A DNA stretch of 64,000 bases from Psychrobacter sp. 5A.1 (GCF_030407455.1 NZ_JASDDJ010000002.1:1-64000); one strand, 5' to 3'. Counted from the stretch's first letter, positions 40,443 through 49,924 are shown. Numbers and translations are program-made. The notes: generated from the sequence alone by a model not told the origin.

Positions 40443-41348
40443 TTAGTTCGTAGCCGCTTCAGCTGGTGCTTCTTCATCAACGACCACTGCATCTTCGACA
40501 CCTTCAACAGCCACTGCTTTTTGTGCCGCAGCGGTTGTGCTAGTACCAAAATAACTGCCAGTGATTTGATCGTAAGTGCCGTTGGTTTTTAGCTCAGCTA
40601 AGGCAGCATTGAATTTCGCCGCGAGTGGATCGCCTTTACGGAACGCGATACCCATTGCGTCATCATCGGTGCTGATTTCTTGACCTTTGACTTCGTAGTC
40701 TTTGCCCGCTTCCGTTTTTAGCCAGTCGCTACCAGTCACTTTGTCAGACATCATACCGCGCACGCGACCTGAGGTCAGGTCTAGATAAGCATTGTCTTGC
40801 GTATCATATAGCTTGATATTAGCATCTGAATGTTCGTCTTGTAGGTATTGCGATGCGACAGTTGAACGCTGTGAAGCAACTGGTTGACCAGTTAGCGATT
40901 CGACTTTCAAATCATCGCCTTTTTTACCAATCAAGATAATACCACTATGAAAGTAAGGGTCACTAAAATCAACCACTTCTTTACGTTCAGGCGTGATAGA
41001 CATACCTGCGATGGCAGCATCAAATTTCTGTGCATTTAATCCTGGAATCAAACCATCCCAATCTTGAGAGATGACTTCACATTCAGCTTTCATTTGTGCG
41101 CATAGTGCGTCAACCAGTTCGATTTCGTAGCCAATCAATTTGCCGTCTGCATCAGTATAGCTAAAAGGCTTATAGCTTGATTCTGTCGCAATCTTTATGT
41201 TTAAAGGCGTTTCATTAGCACTATCAGCGTCAGAATTTTCCGCTGGTGCTGAGCTATTGTTACAACCTGCCAGCATGAGCACTGCTGCGCTAAGCGGTGC
41301 TAGCCACAATGCTTTTTTGCTCATTGATGATGTCATTGAAATTGTCAT
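40443..41348 (-). CDS. Polar amino-acid ABC transporter substrate-binding lipoprotein, paralogue 2
   Basis: 301 residues; AAGGA nine bases before the ATG. Lipobox LAGC at about residue 29. The core has IATESSYKPFSY, GYEIELVDALC, SQDWDGLIPGLNAQKFDA and GMSITPERKEVVDFSDPYF. Its ligand-pocket segments differ from paralogues 1 and 3 (ESSYKPFSY instead of EGAYxPFNY), so it may recognise another amino acid. The C-terminus carries a 30-residue Ala/Glu-rich tail (EGVEDAVVVDEEAPAEAA). Confidence 0.88.
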   Translation of the reverse strand: MTISMTSSMSKKALWLAPLSAAVLMLAGCNNSSAPAENSDADSANETPLNIKIATESSYKPFSYTDADGKLIGYEIELVDALCAQMKAECEVISQDWDGLIPGLNAQKFDAAIAGMSITPERKEVVDFSDPYFHSGIILIGKKGDDLKVESLTGQPVASQRSTVASQYLQDEHSDANIKLYDTQDNAYLDLTSGRVRGMMSDKVTGSDWLKTEAGKDYEVKGQEISTDDDAMGIAFRKGDPLAAKFNAALAELKTNGTYDQITGSYFGTSTTAAAQKAVAVEGVEDAVVVDEEAPAEAATN

Positions 41349-41468
41349 AAGTATTATTCCTTAATATATTTACCAGCTGTAGCATCCATCACCACTTACT
41401 GATTTATGATTATAATTATCAGTCGTTTTAAACATCCCTCGTTTTAAACATGCCTCTTCCGTAAGCTG

Positions 41469-42266
41469 CTATTGACCAAAGTTCATTTGCTCAAGACGGG
41501 CAAGCTCACCGTTACTACGGATTTCGCTCAATGCTTTATCAAAATCGGCTTTGAGTGAGTCACCTTTACGTACTGCAATGGCAATATTGTCATCGTTATC
41601 AATCTCATCACCAACGATACCGAAGCCTGCTGTATTGTCTGCTAGCCATGATTTAGCAGAGACTTTTTCAGCCAATACGGCATCACTACGACCAGACTTC
41701 AGGTCTAAGTAGGCATTGTCATAGTTGTCATACAACTGAACGGTGTTGCCTTCTTTGCCTTCGTAATTATCCTGTAAATAAGCACCAGGCGTGGTAGAAC
41801 GCTGTCCACCAAGCGTCGCGTTTTTAATCGTGGTAGGATCAAAGTCACCTTCGCTGTTGGTCAACCATACCATCGTGTTGGCAAAGTACGGCTCGCTGAA
41901 GTCAACTTTGTCTTGACGCTCAGCTGTGACAGACATCCCTGCGACGACTGCATCATATTTTTGTGCCAGTAGACCTGGGATAATACCGTCCCAATCTTGA
42001 GCGACGATTTCACATTTGGCTTGCATTTGGTCACACAAAGCATTGGCAACATCGATATCAAAACCTGCCAAGCTACCATCAGCATTGGTATAGTTAAATG
42101 GAGGGTAAGCGCCTTCGGTGGCAATACGAATGGTTTTGCCAGTGGTTTCTGCTGCAGGGGTATCAGCGTTGGTATCGGTAGTGTCATCGGCAGGTTGGCT
42201 ACAAGCACTCAGCATCAATGCAGCAGTGACGGTCATCGATGACCATAGTAGGCGAGAATTCGACAT
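41469..42266 (-). CDS. Polar amino-acid ABC transporter substrate-binding lipoprotein, paralogue 1
   Basis: 265 residues from the second of two adjacent ATG codons (AAGGAACGT upstream). Lipobox LSAC. Core motifs IATEGAYPPFNY, GFDIDVANALC, QDWDGIIPGLLAQKYDAVV and AGMSVTAERQDKVDFSEPYF. It is the shortest of the three and has no C-terminal tail, the usual length for HisJ/ArtJ proteins, so it may be the ancestral copy. Confidence 0.88.
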   Translation of the reverse strand: MSNSRLLWSSMTVTAALMLSACSQPADDTTDTNADTPAAETTGKTIRIATEGAYPPFNYTNADGSLAGFDIDVANALCDQMQAKCEIVAQDWDGIIPGLLAQKYDAVVAGMSVTAERQDKVDFSEPYFANTMVWLTNSEGDFDPTTIKNATLGGQRSTTPGAYLQDNYEGKEGNTVQLYDNYDNAYLDLKSGRSDAVLAEKVSAKSWLADNTAGFGIVGDEIDNDDNIAIAVRKGDSLKADFDKALSEIRSNGELARLEQMNFGQ

Positions 42267-42581
42267 CATACGTTCCTTAAATTCTGATGGGTTTTACATA
42301 CGTTTTTGACAGGATTTTCTGACTTAGGATTCTGATACTTTGTTCTCTGACGTCCTTGCCAGACAAGCAATATAGATAGCAGAATATACAAGCGACCACT
42401 AGGAGTGACGGCCTATGAACCTTTTGATAATACCTGAGTAAAATATCAAAAACAAACGTTTTGCTTACTCAAAGTTATCATTGGGTAATAAGCAGTCAAC
42501 AATGGTTACGTTACAGTGATTTTTTGTTTGATAAGGCATATGGTGACAAGAGCATTGCCACCACTGGTGCTGGAAGGACAG
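42267..42581. other. Gap between the importer ATPase gene and binding-protein gene 1
   Basis: No gene. A weak inverted repeat TGAGTAA...TTACTCA (42435-42441 and 42465-42471) could be a regulator site or a hairpin. Nothing else stands out. Confidence 0.35.
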
Positions 42582-43379
42582 CTAGGCAGGGCGATGTGAC
42601 GCCATAAAGTCTTTAACACGCTCAGAGGTTGGATTGTCAAAGACTTGTTCAGGGGTGCCAATCTCTTCAATCACCCCTTGATGCAAAAATACGACTTTGC
42701 TTGATACTTCACGGGCAAAGCGCATCTCATGCGTGACGATAAGCATCGTACGCCCCTCTTCTGCCAGCTCTCGCATAACAGCGAGCACTTCGTTGACCAG
42801 TTCAGGATCTAGCGCTGAGGTTGGTTCGTCAAACAAGAGAACTTGCGGCTGCATAGCAAGCGCACGAGCGATGGCCACACGCTGACGCTGACCACCAGAC
42901 AAGTTTGCTGGATAGGCGTCTTTTTTATCAAGCAGACCGACTTTATCGAGCAGTTTTTCTGCATCGCTAATCGCTTGGTCTTTTTTGATCTTCAACACTT
43001 GCGTTGGCCCTTCGATGATATTTTGTAGAATCGTCTTATGCGGCCATAGGTTAAAATTCTGAAAAACAAACCCAACGCGCGCGCGTAAACTTTCTAACTG
43101 CTTGACGTCTACTGCTTGCAGCTCACCTGACTTATTAGGCTTTAGCATCAGCTCTTCGTTGCCGATCAGGATACGACCTTTATTTGGGTTTTCAAGCAAA
43201 TTAACACAACGCAGTAACGTCGATTTGCCTGAGCCAGATGAGCCCAAAATAGAGATGACGTCACCATCATATGCGGTAAGAGACACCCCTTTTAGCACTG
43301 CCAATGAGCCATAGCTTTTATGGATGTCTTGTAAGTCTAGGGCGATAGGCCGAGTCGGGGTTTTTACAGTATCAAGCAT
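42582..43379 (-). CDS. Polar amino-acid ABC transporter ATP-binding protein (HisP/ArtP-type)
   Basis: 265 residues. Walker [11 protein letters not shown]-loop [12 protein letters not shown], signature [15 protein letters not shown], Walker [15 protein letters not shown] and [10 protein letters not shown] are intact. It carries the loop with extra residues around [14 protein letters not shown] that is typical of HisP-type ATPases. It is first in the unit ATPase, three binding proteins, two permeases, all on the minus strand. Confidence 0.92.
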   Translation of the reverse strand: MLDTVKTPTRPIALDLQDIHKSYGSLAVLKGVSLTAYDGDVISILGSSGSGKSTLLRCVNLLENPNKGRILIGNEELMLKPNKSGELQAVDVKQLESLRARVGFVFQNFNLWPHKTILQNIIEGPTQVLKIKKDQAISDAEKLLDKVGLLDKKDAYPANLSGGQRQRVAIARALAMQPQVLLFDEPTSALDPELVNEVLAVMRELAEEGRTMLIVTHEMRFAREVSSKVVFLHQGVIEEIGTPEQVFDNPTSERVKDFMASHRPA

Positions 43380-43752
43380 GGTTCAGCAGACTTCCAATAA
43401 ATATGAGTGAAAACACGAGTGAAAATAAATAAAAAAGCGCGGTATAGCGTATAAAAATCAACCATAGCAAGGTCGAGATACGCTTATAAATCATTATACA
43501 AAAAGAATAAAGTGACACATTGTCTCTTATTACACAGTAAAAAGGCAAATCCTGTTGTTTAAGCAATCTGCCACTCAGTATTTATGAACCACTGAATAGC
43601 TGATATAAAAAAGCTCAGACTGCATTTGCAGTGCTGAGCCTTATTTTATCACTTTCACGTACTAGGCGTTGTTTTATCTGTTTATCCACTTTGAATACCT
43701 AATGTGGATAAGTGATAGCTGCTTAGCATGTCAAAACTTAGTACGTTAAAAA
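43380..43752. other. Gap between the ATPase gene and the acidic lipoprotein gene
   Basis: It contains the hairpin at 43611-43642 and should contain the importer promoter. A 64-codon frame at 43372-43566 has no gene-like features and was not called. Confidence 0.5.
43611..43642 (-). terminator. Terminator after the acidic lipoprotein gene
   Basis: On the minus strand GGCTCAG..CACTGCAAATGCAGT..CTGAGCTT folds into a two-part stem followed by TTTTTATA. Confidence 0.8.
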
Positions 43753-44067
43753 TCAGTTTGTCGAAATATGCTCTTCACTTTCAGTACCGTCTAACATCTC
43801 TGTATCATCTGCAGTCGCTACCGCTACATCGTCATTATCGCCCACTGCCATGCCATCATCAGCACTCGCAACAGCGATATCGTCATTCCCTACGCTAGCC
43901 GCATCTTCCTCTACTGCTGTCTGTGCATCAGCCGCTGGCTCAGCTTCCATAGGGGCTTCGTCTTTTTTACCACAGGCACTCAACGTCAATGCAGCTGCCA
44001 CTAGCCCTATTGTTAACCAGCTTTTAGCCATTCCGTTTTTTTCGATAGTATCATTTGTAGTAGCCAT
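43753..44067 (-). CDS. Small, strongly acidic repeat lipoprotein of unknown function
   Basis: 104 residues; GGAG lies seven bases before the ATG. A hydrophobic segment ends in the lipobox LSAC, followed by GKKDEAPMEAEP and then two near-identical 14-residue repeats (GNDDIAVASADDGM and GDNDDVAVATADDTEM). Beyond the lipobox there are almost no basic residues. I do not recognise the family. The Asp-rich repeats could bind cations such as calcium, but no canonical motif is present. It is divergent from proA. Confidence 0.7.
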   Translation of the reverse strand: MATTNDTIEKNGMAKSWLTIGLVAAALTLSACGKKDEAPMEAEPAADAQTAVEEDAASVGNDDIAVASADDGMAVGDNDDVAVATADDTEMLDGTESEEHISTN

Positions 44068-44499
44068 AATAATGCTCCGCTCGTTATAGTTAATGCTTAG
44101 CCATCAATAAAAATCATCTGATTGATAGCACTGTATGGATATTCTTAAAAATTCTAGTCTTAGCACTTACTATACTGACGATCGATCGTCGCTACCTTAG
44201 TACTTACAACGCAATTCTGTTAAAACCATGTAACGATATATCTGATTTTTAACCAACCTTTAACAGTAGCCATATTAGAAATGCATGTGGGTAAAGCAAG
44301 AAGGACATCGAGACAGTACTCATAAACGCTTTATAAAACGGGCGCTGTTCACAAAATCAACTTTACTATCAACCTCATCTGCTCTATGTTAAATAGCATA
44401 ATGCTGGATAAGCATTCAAATGTCATTTTTTGCCAAATTTTCGCCTTTTTGGGCGCTTTTATCTGTTTAAAACATTTATAGTTATAAGGAAAATAATTT
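44068..44499. other. Divergent intergenic region upstream of proA
   Basis: No gene. It contains a perfect 14-bp palindrome GACGATCGATCGTC at 44177-44190, a possible operator but also within chance expectation. Promoters for proA and the acidic lipoprotein must lie here. Confidence 0.4.
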
Positions 44500-45801
44500 A
44501 TGAGTCAATCGAATACCACAGACATTACCGCATATATGCAATCTGTCGGCAAGCAAGCACGCGCAGCCTCTCGTGCCCTTGCTGCTGCCAATACTGGTGA
44601 TAAGAACGCCGCTCTCATGGCCATTCATGATGTATTAAAAGCCGCCAAGCCAGATATTTTAGCAGCCAATAAAATCGATATGGACAACGGTCGAAACAAC
44701 GATTTGGATGCCGCATTGCTTGATCGTCTAGAGCTAAATGATGCGCGCTTTGATGGCATGCTACAAGGTCTAAAAGACGTGGCATCATTACCAGATCCTA
44801 TCGGTGAAGTCACTGACATGACCTATCAGCCATCAGGGATTCATTTAGGTAAAATGCGTGTACCTCTCGGCGTGGTCGGTATGATTTATGAGTCGCGTCC
44901 TAACGTGACGTTAGAAGCGGCTTCACTGGCGTTAAAATCAGGAAATTCCATTATTCTACGTGGCGGCTCTGAAGCTTTTGAATCCAACCAAGCGATTGCC
45001 AAATGTATCTTAGAAGGTCTAGAAAAGGTCAATCTATCTGGACATAGCGTGCAAGTACTACAAACCACTGATCGTGCCGCTGTCGGTGAGCTCATCACCA
45101 TGACGGACTATGTCGATGTTATCGTACCACGTGGCGGCAAAGGCCTGATTGAGCGTATCAGCCGTGATGCCCGTGTGCCTGTGATTAAGCATTTAGACGG
45201 CAACTGTCACACCTTTATTGATAGTGACGCGGATGCTGATATCGCTGTCAAAGTCAGCGTCAATGCAAAAACGCATCGCTACGGTACGTGTAATACCATG
45301 GAGACGCTATTGGTTGATGAGTCCGTGGCCAATGAGCTACTGCCAAAAATTGCTGAAGCTATCATCGCTGCTGACGAGGCCATGCAATTGCGTCTCGATG
45401 ACCAGTCACAAGCCATCCTGAATGACAATGCTGCGCTTAAAGGTCATCTATCAGCAGCCACTGCAGAAGACTGGGATACCGAATATCTTGCCCCTATCCT
45501 AGCGGTAAAAGTCGTGGCAGGGATTGACGAAGCCATCGAACATATCAATACGCATGGCAGTCATCATACTGATGTCATCATTACGGATAACTATACCAAG
45601 TCGCAACGCTTCATCCGCGAAGTAGATTCTGCCAGCGTCATGATTAACGCCTCTAGCCGTTTTGCTGATGGTTTTGAATATGGATTGGGTGCCGAGATTG
45701 GTATCTCAACGGACAAGATTCACGCTCGTGGTCCTGTTGGCCTAGAAGGTCTAACCTCACAAAAATGGATCGTGTATGGCCACGGTGAGACCCGCGCTTA
45801 A
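44500..45801 (+). CDS. proA: Gamma-glutamyl phosphate reductase
   Basis: 433 residues; reduces gamma-glutamyl phosphate to glutamate semialdehyde in proline synthesis. It shows the aldehyde-dehydrogenase fold with [38 protein letters not shown], the active-site Cys in [13 protein letters not shown] and the C-terminal [24 protein letters not shown] lies eleven bases before the ATG. proB is not adjacent. A terminator follows. Confidence 0.96.
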   Translation: MSQSNTTDITAYMQSVGKQARAASRALAAANTGDKNAALMAIHDVLKAAKPDILAANKIDMDNGRNNDLDAALLDRLELNDARFDGMLQGLKDVASLPDPIGEVTDMTYQPSGIHLGKMRVPLGVVGMIYESRPNVTLEAASLALKSGNSIILRGGSEAFESNQAIAKCILEGLEKVNLSGHSVQVLQTTDRAAVGELITMTDYVDVIVPRGGKGLIERISRDARVPVIKHLDGNCHTFIDSDADADIAVKVSVNAKTHRYGTCNTMETLLVDESVANELLPKIAEAIIAADEAMQLRLDDQSQAILNDNAALKGHLSAATAEDWDTEYLAPILAVKVVAGIDEAIEHINTHGSHHTDVIITDNYTKSQRFIREVDSASVMINASSRFADGFEYGLGAEIGISTDKIHARGPVGLEGLTSQKWIVYGHGETRA

Positions 45802-45852
45802 CGCCTAGTTTCTAGGCCTAGCACCTATCTGCTCACTTAAAGTATAATTCAC

Positions 45853-45887
45853 AAAAAACGTCAGCTCGATTGCTGGCGTTTTTTTAT
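45853..45887 (+). terminator. Terminator after proA
   Basis: AAAAAACGTCAGC and GCTGGCGTTTTTT pair around TCGATT, ending in a T run. Confidence 0.92.
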
Positions 45888-45965
45888 TAGCGATGAATAG
45901 GTTATATAGGCGGCGCAATCGTAATTTTGCACCCTAACACAAACATGCGATAGGAAAATAGGCTC

Positions 45966-46745
45966 ATGCAGAGTGGTGAAATCAAACATTGGAATTCAGA
46001 TAAAGGCTATGGCTTTATTGATGTGGATAATCAAAGTGAAGACGTATTTTTTCATATTAGCAAAGCGCGAATACCACAGCCGATAACCGTTGGCCAAAGA
46101 GTCCATTTCAATAGCGAACGTAATGACAAAAACCAGTTGAGAGCAACCGAAGTAACCCCTGTTTCGCTCAGCATTCAAGAAAGTGGAAATACAGATACTG
46201 CTAAAAGCACGTCGTACAATGCTAATCAGAATAATTTTAGGCAGACCAACCCTAATAATGACAATGCTAGCCGAAAAAATACTGGTCGTAATACTAGAAA
46301 CCAGCATCAAAATAAAAAAAGCCCGCTGTCTACGCTATTTAGTCTCATCGCTATTATCGCAGTCGCGTTTTATTTCTTTGATGACCTACAGTCTACTTTC
46401 TTTGCTGGTAACACAGAACCTACAACGATATCTCAATCATCCTCTGACAACTCAAACCTAGCAACCAATGCCAGTGTCACAGGCGATGCACAGATAGACC
46501 ATACCATCACGCTTATTCAACAAGGCGGGCCTTTTCCTTATCCTCATAAAGACGGCACGACATTTTATAATCGCGAAGGGCAGCTACCAACTCAGTCAAA
46601 AGGCTACTACCGTGAATATACGGTGCCGACCCCTGGCATATCACATCGCGGCGCAAGGCGTATCGTCACGGGTGGCAATCCACCAACTGTCTATTATTTA
46701 ACCGTTGACCACTATGATAGCTTTCGCAGACTGGACGTAAAATAA
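45966..46745 (+). CDS. Cold-shock domain / membrane segment / guanyl-specific ribonuclease fusion protein
   Basis: 259 residues in three parts. Residues 1-68 are a cold-shock domain with RNP1 KGYGFIDV (13-20) and RNP2 VFFHIS (27-32). Residues 69-118 are Asn/Gln-rich and become basic just before a membrane segment (about 119-138). After a Ser/Thr-rich spacer, residues 175-259 match the RNase Sa/N1/barnase fold: GPFPYPHKDGTTFYNRE, YYREYTV, RGARRIVTGG and TVDHYDSF. By alignment with RNase Sa the catalytic set is intact: Glu217, Arg228, Arg231/232 and His249. Basic residues before the membrane segment predict the CSD in the cytoplasm and the RNase in the periplasm. The next gene, one base away, encodes a barstar, the inhibitor of this RNase fold. 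I do not know a described protein of this layout; the role is open. Confidence 0.88.
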   Translation: MQSGEIKHWNSDKGYGFIDVDNQSEDVFFHISKARIPQPITVGQRVHFNSERNDKNQLRATEVTPVSLSIQESGNTDTAKSTSYNANQNNFRQTNPNNDNASRKNTGRNTRNQHQNKKSPLSTLFSLIAIIAVAFYFFDDLQSTFFAGNTEPTTISQSSSDNSNLATNASVTGDAQIDHTITLIQQGGPFPYPHKDGTTFYNREGQLPTQSKGYYREYTVPTPGISHRGARRIVTGGNPPTVYYLTVDHYDSFRRLDVK

Positions 46746-46746
46746 T

Positions 46747-47103
46747 ATGAGCCAAGCCATACATTATATTGACAAGAATAGTAACCAAAACGCTACAGCA
46801 CTAAGTGCTAGCATCCCAACACAGGCTGTTACCATAGCGGCGGACGAAGTACTAAATAAAAACACGTTATTAACAAATTTAGCCAATGCCTGTGATTTTC
46901 CCAGTTATTTTTCACACAATTGGGATAGTGCGTGGGATTGCTTAACAGATAGCGACGTGACACACCTGATGTTAGATCTGACGTCGGTGAAAAAAATAGA
47001 CACGGAAGATTTTAATGTCTTCAAAAGCATCATAGAAGATGCCTACAACGATTTTGGCAAGCCGCAATTGTGGGTGATCATGCCTTCTACGGATGACGCC
47101 TAG
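46747..47103 (+). CDS. Barstar-family ribonuclease inhibitor
   Basis: 118 residues. The segment FPSYFSHNWDSAWDCLTD matches the barnase-binding helix of barstar; Asp60, Trp63 and Asp64 correspond to barstar Asp35, Trp38 and Asp39, the key contacts in the enzyme active site. No signal peptide, so it is cytoplasmic. The ATG begins one base after the stop of the RNase fusion gene, a spacing that suggests coupled translation. It should neutralise the RNase domain while it is still in, or leaks into, the cytoplasm. About 25 residues at the N-terminus are extra compared with B. amyloliquefaciens barstar (90 residues). Confidence 0.9.
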   Translation: MSQAIHYIDKNSNQNATALSASIPTQAVTIAADEVLNKNTLLTNLANACDFPSYFSHNWDSAWDCLTDSDVTHLMLDLTSVKKIDTEDFNVFKSIIEDAYNDFGKPQLWVIMPSTDDA

Positions 47104-47123
47104 CCGATAAATCATCAAACAAG

Positions 47124-47163
47124 CCTGAATTCGGGATAAAGCCATATTTATCCCAAATTCAGG
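47124..47163 (+). terminator. Hairpin after the barstar gene
   Basis: CCTGAATTCGGGATAAA pairs with TTTATCCCAAATTCAGG (one mismatch) around GCCATA. The T tail is weak (TTAATTT). It lies 20 bases after barstar and 30 before gltS, so it probably separates the two units. Confidence 0.7.
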
Positions 47164-47193
47164 TTAATTTAGTTTTATAGAAAGGATTAACCT

Positions 47194-48468
47194 ATGGAAA
47201 TTACTTTAAATGGCTATTACACCCTAATTTTTGCCACCTTGGTTCTATTGCTTGGACGATTTTTGGTCAAAAAAGTCAAGTTTTTAGAAGATTTTAATAT
47301 TCCAGAACCAGTAGCAGGTGGTTTGATTGCTGCGGTCATTGTGTATGCTCTTAACTTTATTTGGGGCTACAGTTTTAATTTTCATCAAGGGTTACAAACA
47401 GCGACCATGCTGATGTTCTTTGCCTCTATTGGTCTGAGTGCTGATTTTGGTCGATTGAAAGCAGGTGGTACACCGTTACTGATTTTCACCATTGTGGTGT
47501 CAGTGTTTATCGTACTGCAAGACGTAGTTGGCGTGACAATGGCAAGCGCTTTAGGGCTGGATCCATTGCTCGGACTCGTCACAGGCTCTATCGCACTTAC
47601 AGGCGGTCACGGTACGGCAGGCGCATGGGGCGCTGTATTAGAGCAAGAGTATGGTGTGGTTGGTGCAACTACCCTCGGCATTGCTGTGGCTACCTATGGC
47701 TTGGTAGCAGGTGGTATCGTTGGTGGGCCTGTTGCGCGCAGATTGATTAATAAACTTGGCTTAAAACCCGAACCAGCCAATGCAAACCCAAGTGATGTTG
47801 AAAAAGTGGCAGGTGCACAGTCGTTATACAGTACCAAACACAGTGAAAAAGAAGCTGGCGATAATCAGGAGATGTTTGAAAAGCCCGATAATATTCGCTT
47901 GATTACCGCATCATCGACCATCGAAACTTTAGCACTATTTGCTGGTGCATTGGCATTTGCTGATTTGATGACTATCGTTGCTGAAGGTACTTCATTTGAG
48001 CTACCTACCTTTGTATGGGCACTGGCAGGTGGTGTGATTCTTCGTAACTCATTAACGATGATTTTTAACTTTGATATGTTTGATCGTGCCATTGATGTGA
48101 TTGGTAATGCATCATTAAGCCTATTTTTAGCTATGGCGTTGCTGTCATTAAAGCTATGGGAATTAACAGATTTGGCAGGCCCTGTACTCGTTATATTGCT
48201 AGTACAGACGTTTGTGATGATTCTATACGTTTACTTCGTCACCTTTAAAGTGATGGGCAAAAATTATGATGCTGCGGTGCTATCAGCAGGTCATTGCGGT
48301 TTTGGTATGGGTGCAACGCCAACTGCGATTGCCAATATGCAGGCCGTCACGGATCGCTATCTGCCCTCGCCTAAAGCATTTTTGATTGTACCGATGGTTG
48401 GTGCTTTCTTTGTCGATATCGTTAATGCGACGGTATTGCAGATATTTACGAAGTTGCCATTTATGTAG
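47194..48468 (+). CDS. gltS: Sodium/glutamate symporter GltS
   Basis: 424 residues with about ten membrane segments in two inverted halves. Family signatures GSIALTGGHGTAGAWG and, in the second half, AGHCGFGMGATPTAIANM are re-entrant loop motifs of the ESS family. It imports glutamate with Na+. AAAGGATTAACC precedes the ATG. A polar cytoplasmic loop (about 188-235) joins the halves. It is a second glutamate uptake route besides the ABC importer at 27725-31126. Confidence 0.95.
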   Translation: MEITLNGYYTLIFATLVLLLGRFLVKKVKFLEDFNIPEPVAGGLIAAVIVYALNFIWGYSFNFHQGLQTATMLMFFASIGLSADFGRLKAGGTPLLIFTIVVSVFIVLQDVVGVTMASALGLDPLLGLVTGSIALTGGHGTAGAWGAVLEQEYGVVGATTLGIAVATYGLVAGGIVGGPVARRLINKLGLKPEPANANPSDVEKVAGAQSLYSTKHSEKEAGDNQEMFEKPDNIRLITASSTIETLALFAGALAFADLMTIVAEGTSFELPTFVWALAGGVILRNSLTMIFNFDMFDRAIDVIGNASLSLFLAMALLSLKLWELTDLAGPVLVILLVQTFVMILYVYFVTFKVMGKNYDAAVLSAGHCGFGMGATPTAIANMQAVTDRYLPSPKAFLIVPMVGAFFVDIVNATVLQIFTKLPFM

Positions 48469-48512
48469 GCTGGTACTGTCACAGATTAAAAATTGATCAA
48501 CCTAGAAAACAC

Positions 48513-48546
48513 AAAAAACCGCCTAGCAAACGCTAAGCGGTTTTTT
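48513..48546 (+). terminator. Terminator after gltS
   Basis: AAAAAACCGCCTAGC and GCTAAGCGGTTTTTT (one mismatch) around AAAC. Almost the same sequence recurs at 49925-49960 on the other side of the TPR gene. Confidence 0.92.
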
Positions 48547-48729
48547 CAATAAAGGCTAATACGATAAGCCCATAGCAATCATTAAGAGGTTTTGGTAGGA
48601 TGCCTTCTACTTATCATCTTATAGAGAAACTACATAAGGTGTTTTTATATAACCAACGATATTGTCATCATTGATGTAAATCTGAGCTTTCACACTATTT
48701 TGATAATTGTCCTAGATTTAAATTTACTA

Positions 48730-49851
48730 CTATTCATACCACTTATTGCTGTCATCTACTAAACATCCATGTATCCAACAGCCAAAAAGCAAGCAACCGC
48801 AGTACATGCTACGAAAAGTACTTTTAATATTTTCTTTAGGTTTAGGATAGATGTTTGAACTCATCATTCTAGCTAACTTGCTAATTTTTATTTCCTGCTG
48901 CTTTATGTTATTTAGCTCATCATCTAATGACTTAGTACCATCTAGCTTCAACCGCTTTACTTCCAAATTGTATACTGCTAACAAGCTTAATTTATCTTGA
49001 TAGTTTGTGGTTAGCCTATCAATCCAATTTTCCTGATTAGCTTGGTATATTGCATAGAATATCCACTCCCACGACTCATCAACATTCTCATTTATACTGA
49101 TCTCATAAGCAGTCTGATAATCACCTAACCTAGCATATAGCTCTGCAATTTCTAATTCACAATAGGATGAGCTCTGCTTAGCCTCAGTCAGTAGTACTAA
49201 TGCATTAGCTCTATCACCTAATAAAATATGCAAGCGAATTTGATTTAGTAAAACATAATAGATATTCTCTTCTAATACCAGTATAGGCAAAATTTCAACA
49301 TCACTAATGAGTAAGTCTTTCATCAAATTCATGCTCTTGGCAAAATACTCACAAGCTTGCTCATAATTATCTAACATGACATAGGCACAAGCCATATTAT
49401 TGTAAAAGTAGAAGTATTTATGGACATGTCTGTATTTATGATTAACTGCTATATTAGATAATTTATCGAGTGCTAATTGGTTATATGAAATAATCTTTCG
49501 GTAACATTCGACCGATTTACTAGTAAAGTTGTCTTTTAAACAATTTGTACTAAAAGTCAGCATCTGAGCATAGCTCGCATACGGATAATAAGAATGTGGC
49601 TGTAGAAAAATAGCCTGCTCCTGCAACTGAATACTTCTCTCTTCTTCCCCATACTCATGATCTAGCCAAAAAGCTAAGTTATGAGTGTTTTCTATCGAAG
49701 GGTTCGTTTGATAAGCTTTTTCTAGATATTCTAAATCTTTGTTGCCCTCTGGATTTTCGATATAATGAAGCGCAATTATCGCTAATAACTTATCATCGTC
49801 AGGATGCTGCTCTAACTGCTCGAGTAATTTTTCAATATCATGTTCTGTCAT
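48730..49851 (-). CDS. TPR-repeat protein of unknown function
   Basis: 373 residues, mostly helical, with several tetratricopeptide-like repeats (for example DDKLLAIIALHYIENPEGNKDLEYLEKAYQ, NMACAYVMLDNYEQACEYFAKSM and ELYARLGDYQTAYEISI). No signal peptide or enzymatic motif. The C-terminus is Cys-rich (YCGCLLFGCWIHGCLVDD). The gene is strikingly A+T-rich compared with gltS and glyA, and is framed by two nearly identical terminator hairpins, suggesting later arrival. No ribosome site is obvious. Confidence 0.7.
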   Translation of the reverse strand: MTEHDIEKLLEQLEQHPDDDKLLAIIALHYIENPEGNKDLEYLEKAYQTNPSIENTHNLAFWLDHEYGEEERSIQLQEQAIFLQPHSYYPYASYAQMLTFSTNCLKDNFTSKSVECYRKIISYNQLALDKLSNIAVNHKYRHVHKYFYFYNNMACAYVMLDNYEQACEYFAKSMNLMKDLLISDVEILPILVLEENIYYVLLNQIRLHILLGDRANALVLLTEAKQSSSYCELEIAELYARLGDYQTAYEISINENVDESWEWIFYAIYQANQENWIDRLTTNYQDKLSLLAVYNLEVKRLKLDGTKSLDDELNNIKQQEIKISKLARMMSSNIYPKPKENIKSTFRSMYCGCLLFGCWIHGCLVDDSNKWYE

Positions 49852-49924
49852 TTTTATTATTCTGTAATTGCTATTTATTGAAGATTTAGATTGTAGTACA
49901 TACTAACCTATCACTCTATGATTC

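Noticed and set aside
43372..43566. 64-codon minus-strand frame upstream of the importer ATPase
   Set aside because: It overlaps the ATPase start, has no ribosome site, and its hydrophobic composition looks like translated AT-rich intergenic DNA.
45966..47103. Classical secreted barnase/barstar pair
   Set aside because: The RNase lacks a signal peptide and is preceded in the same frame by a cold-shock domain and a membrane segment, so the standard description does not fit.
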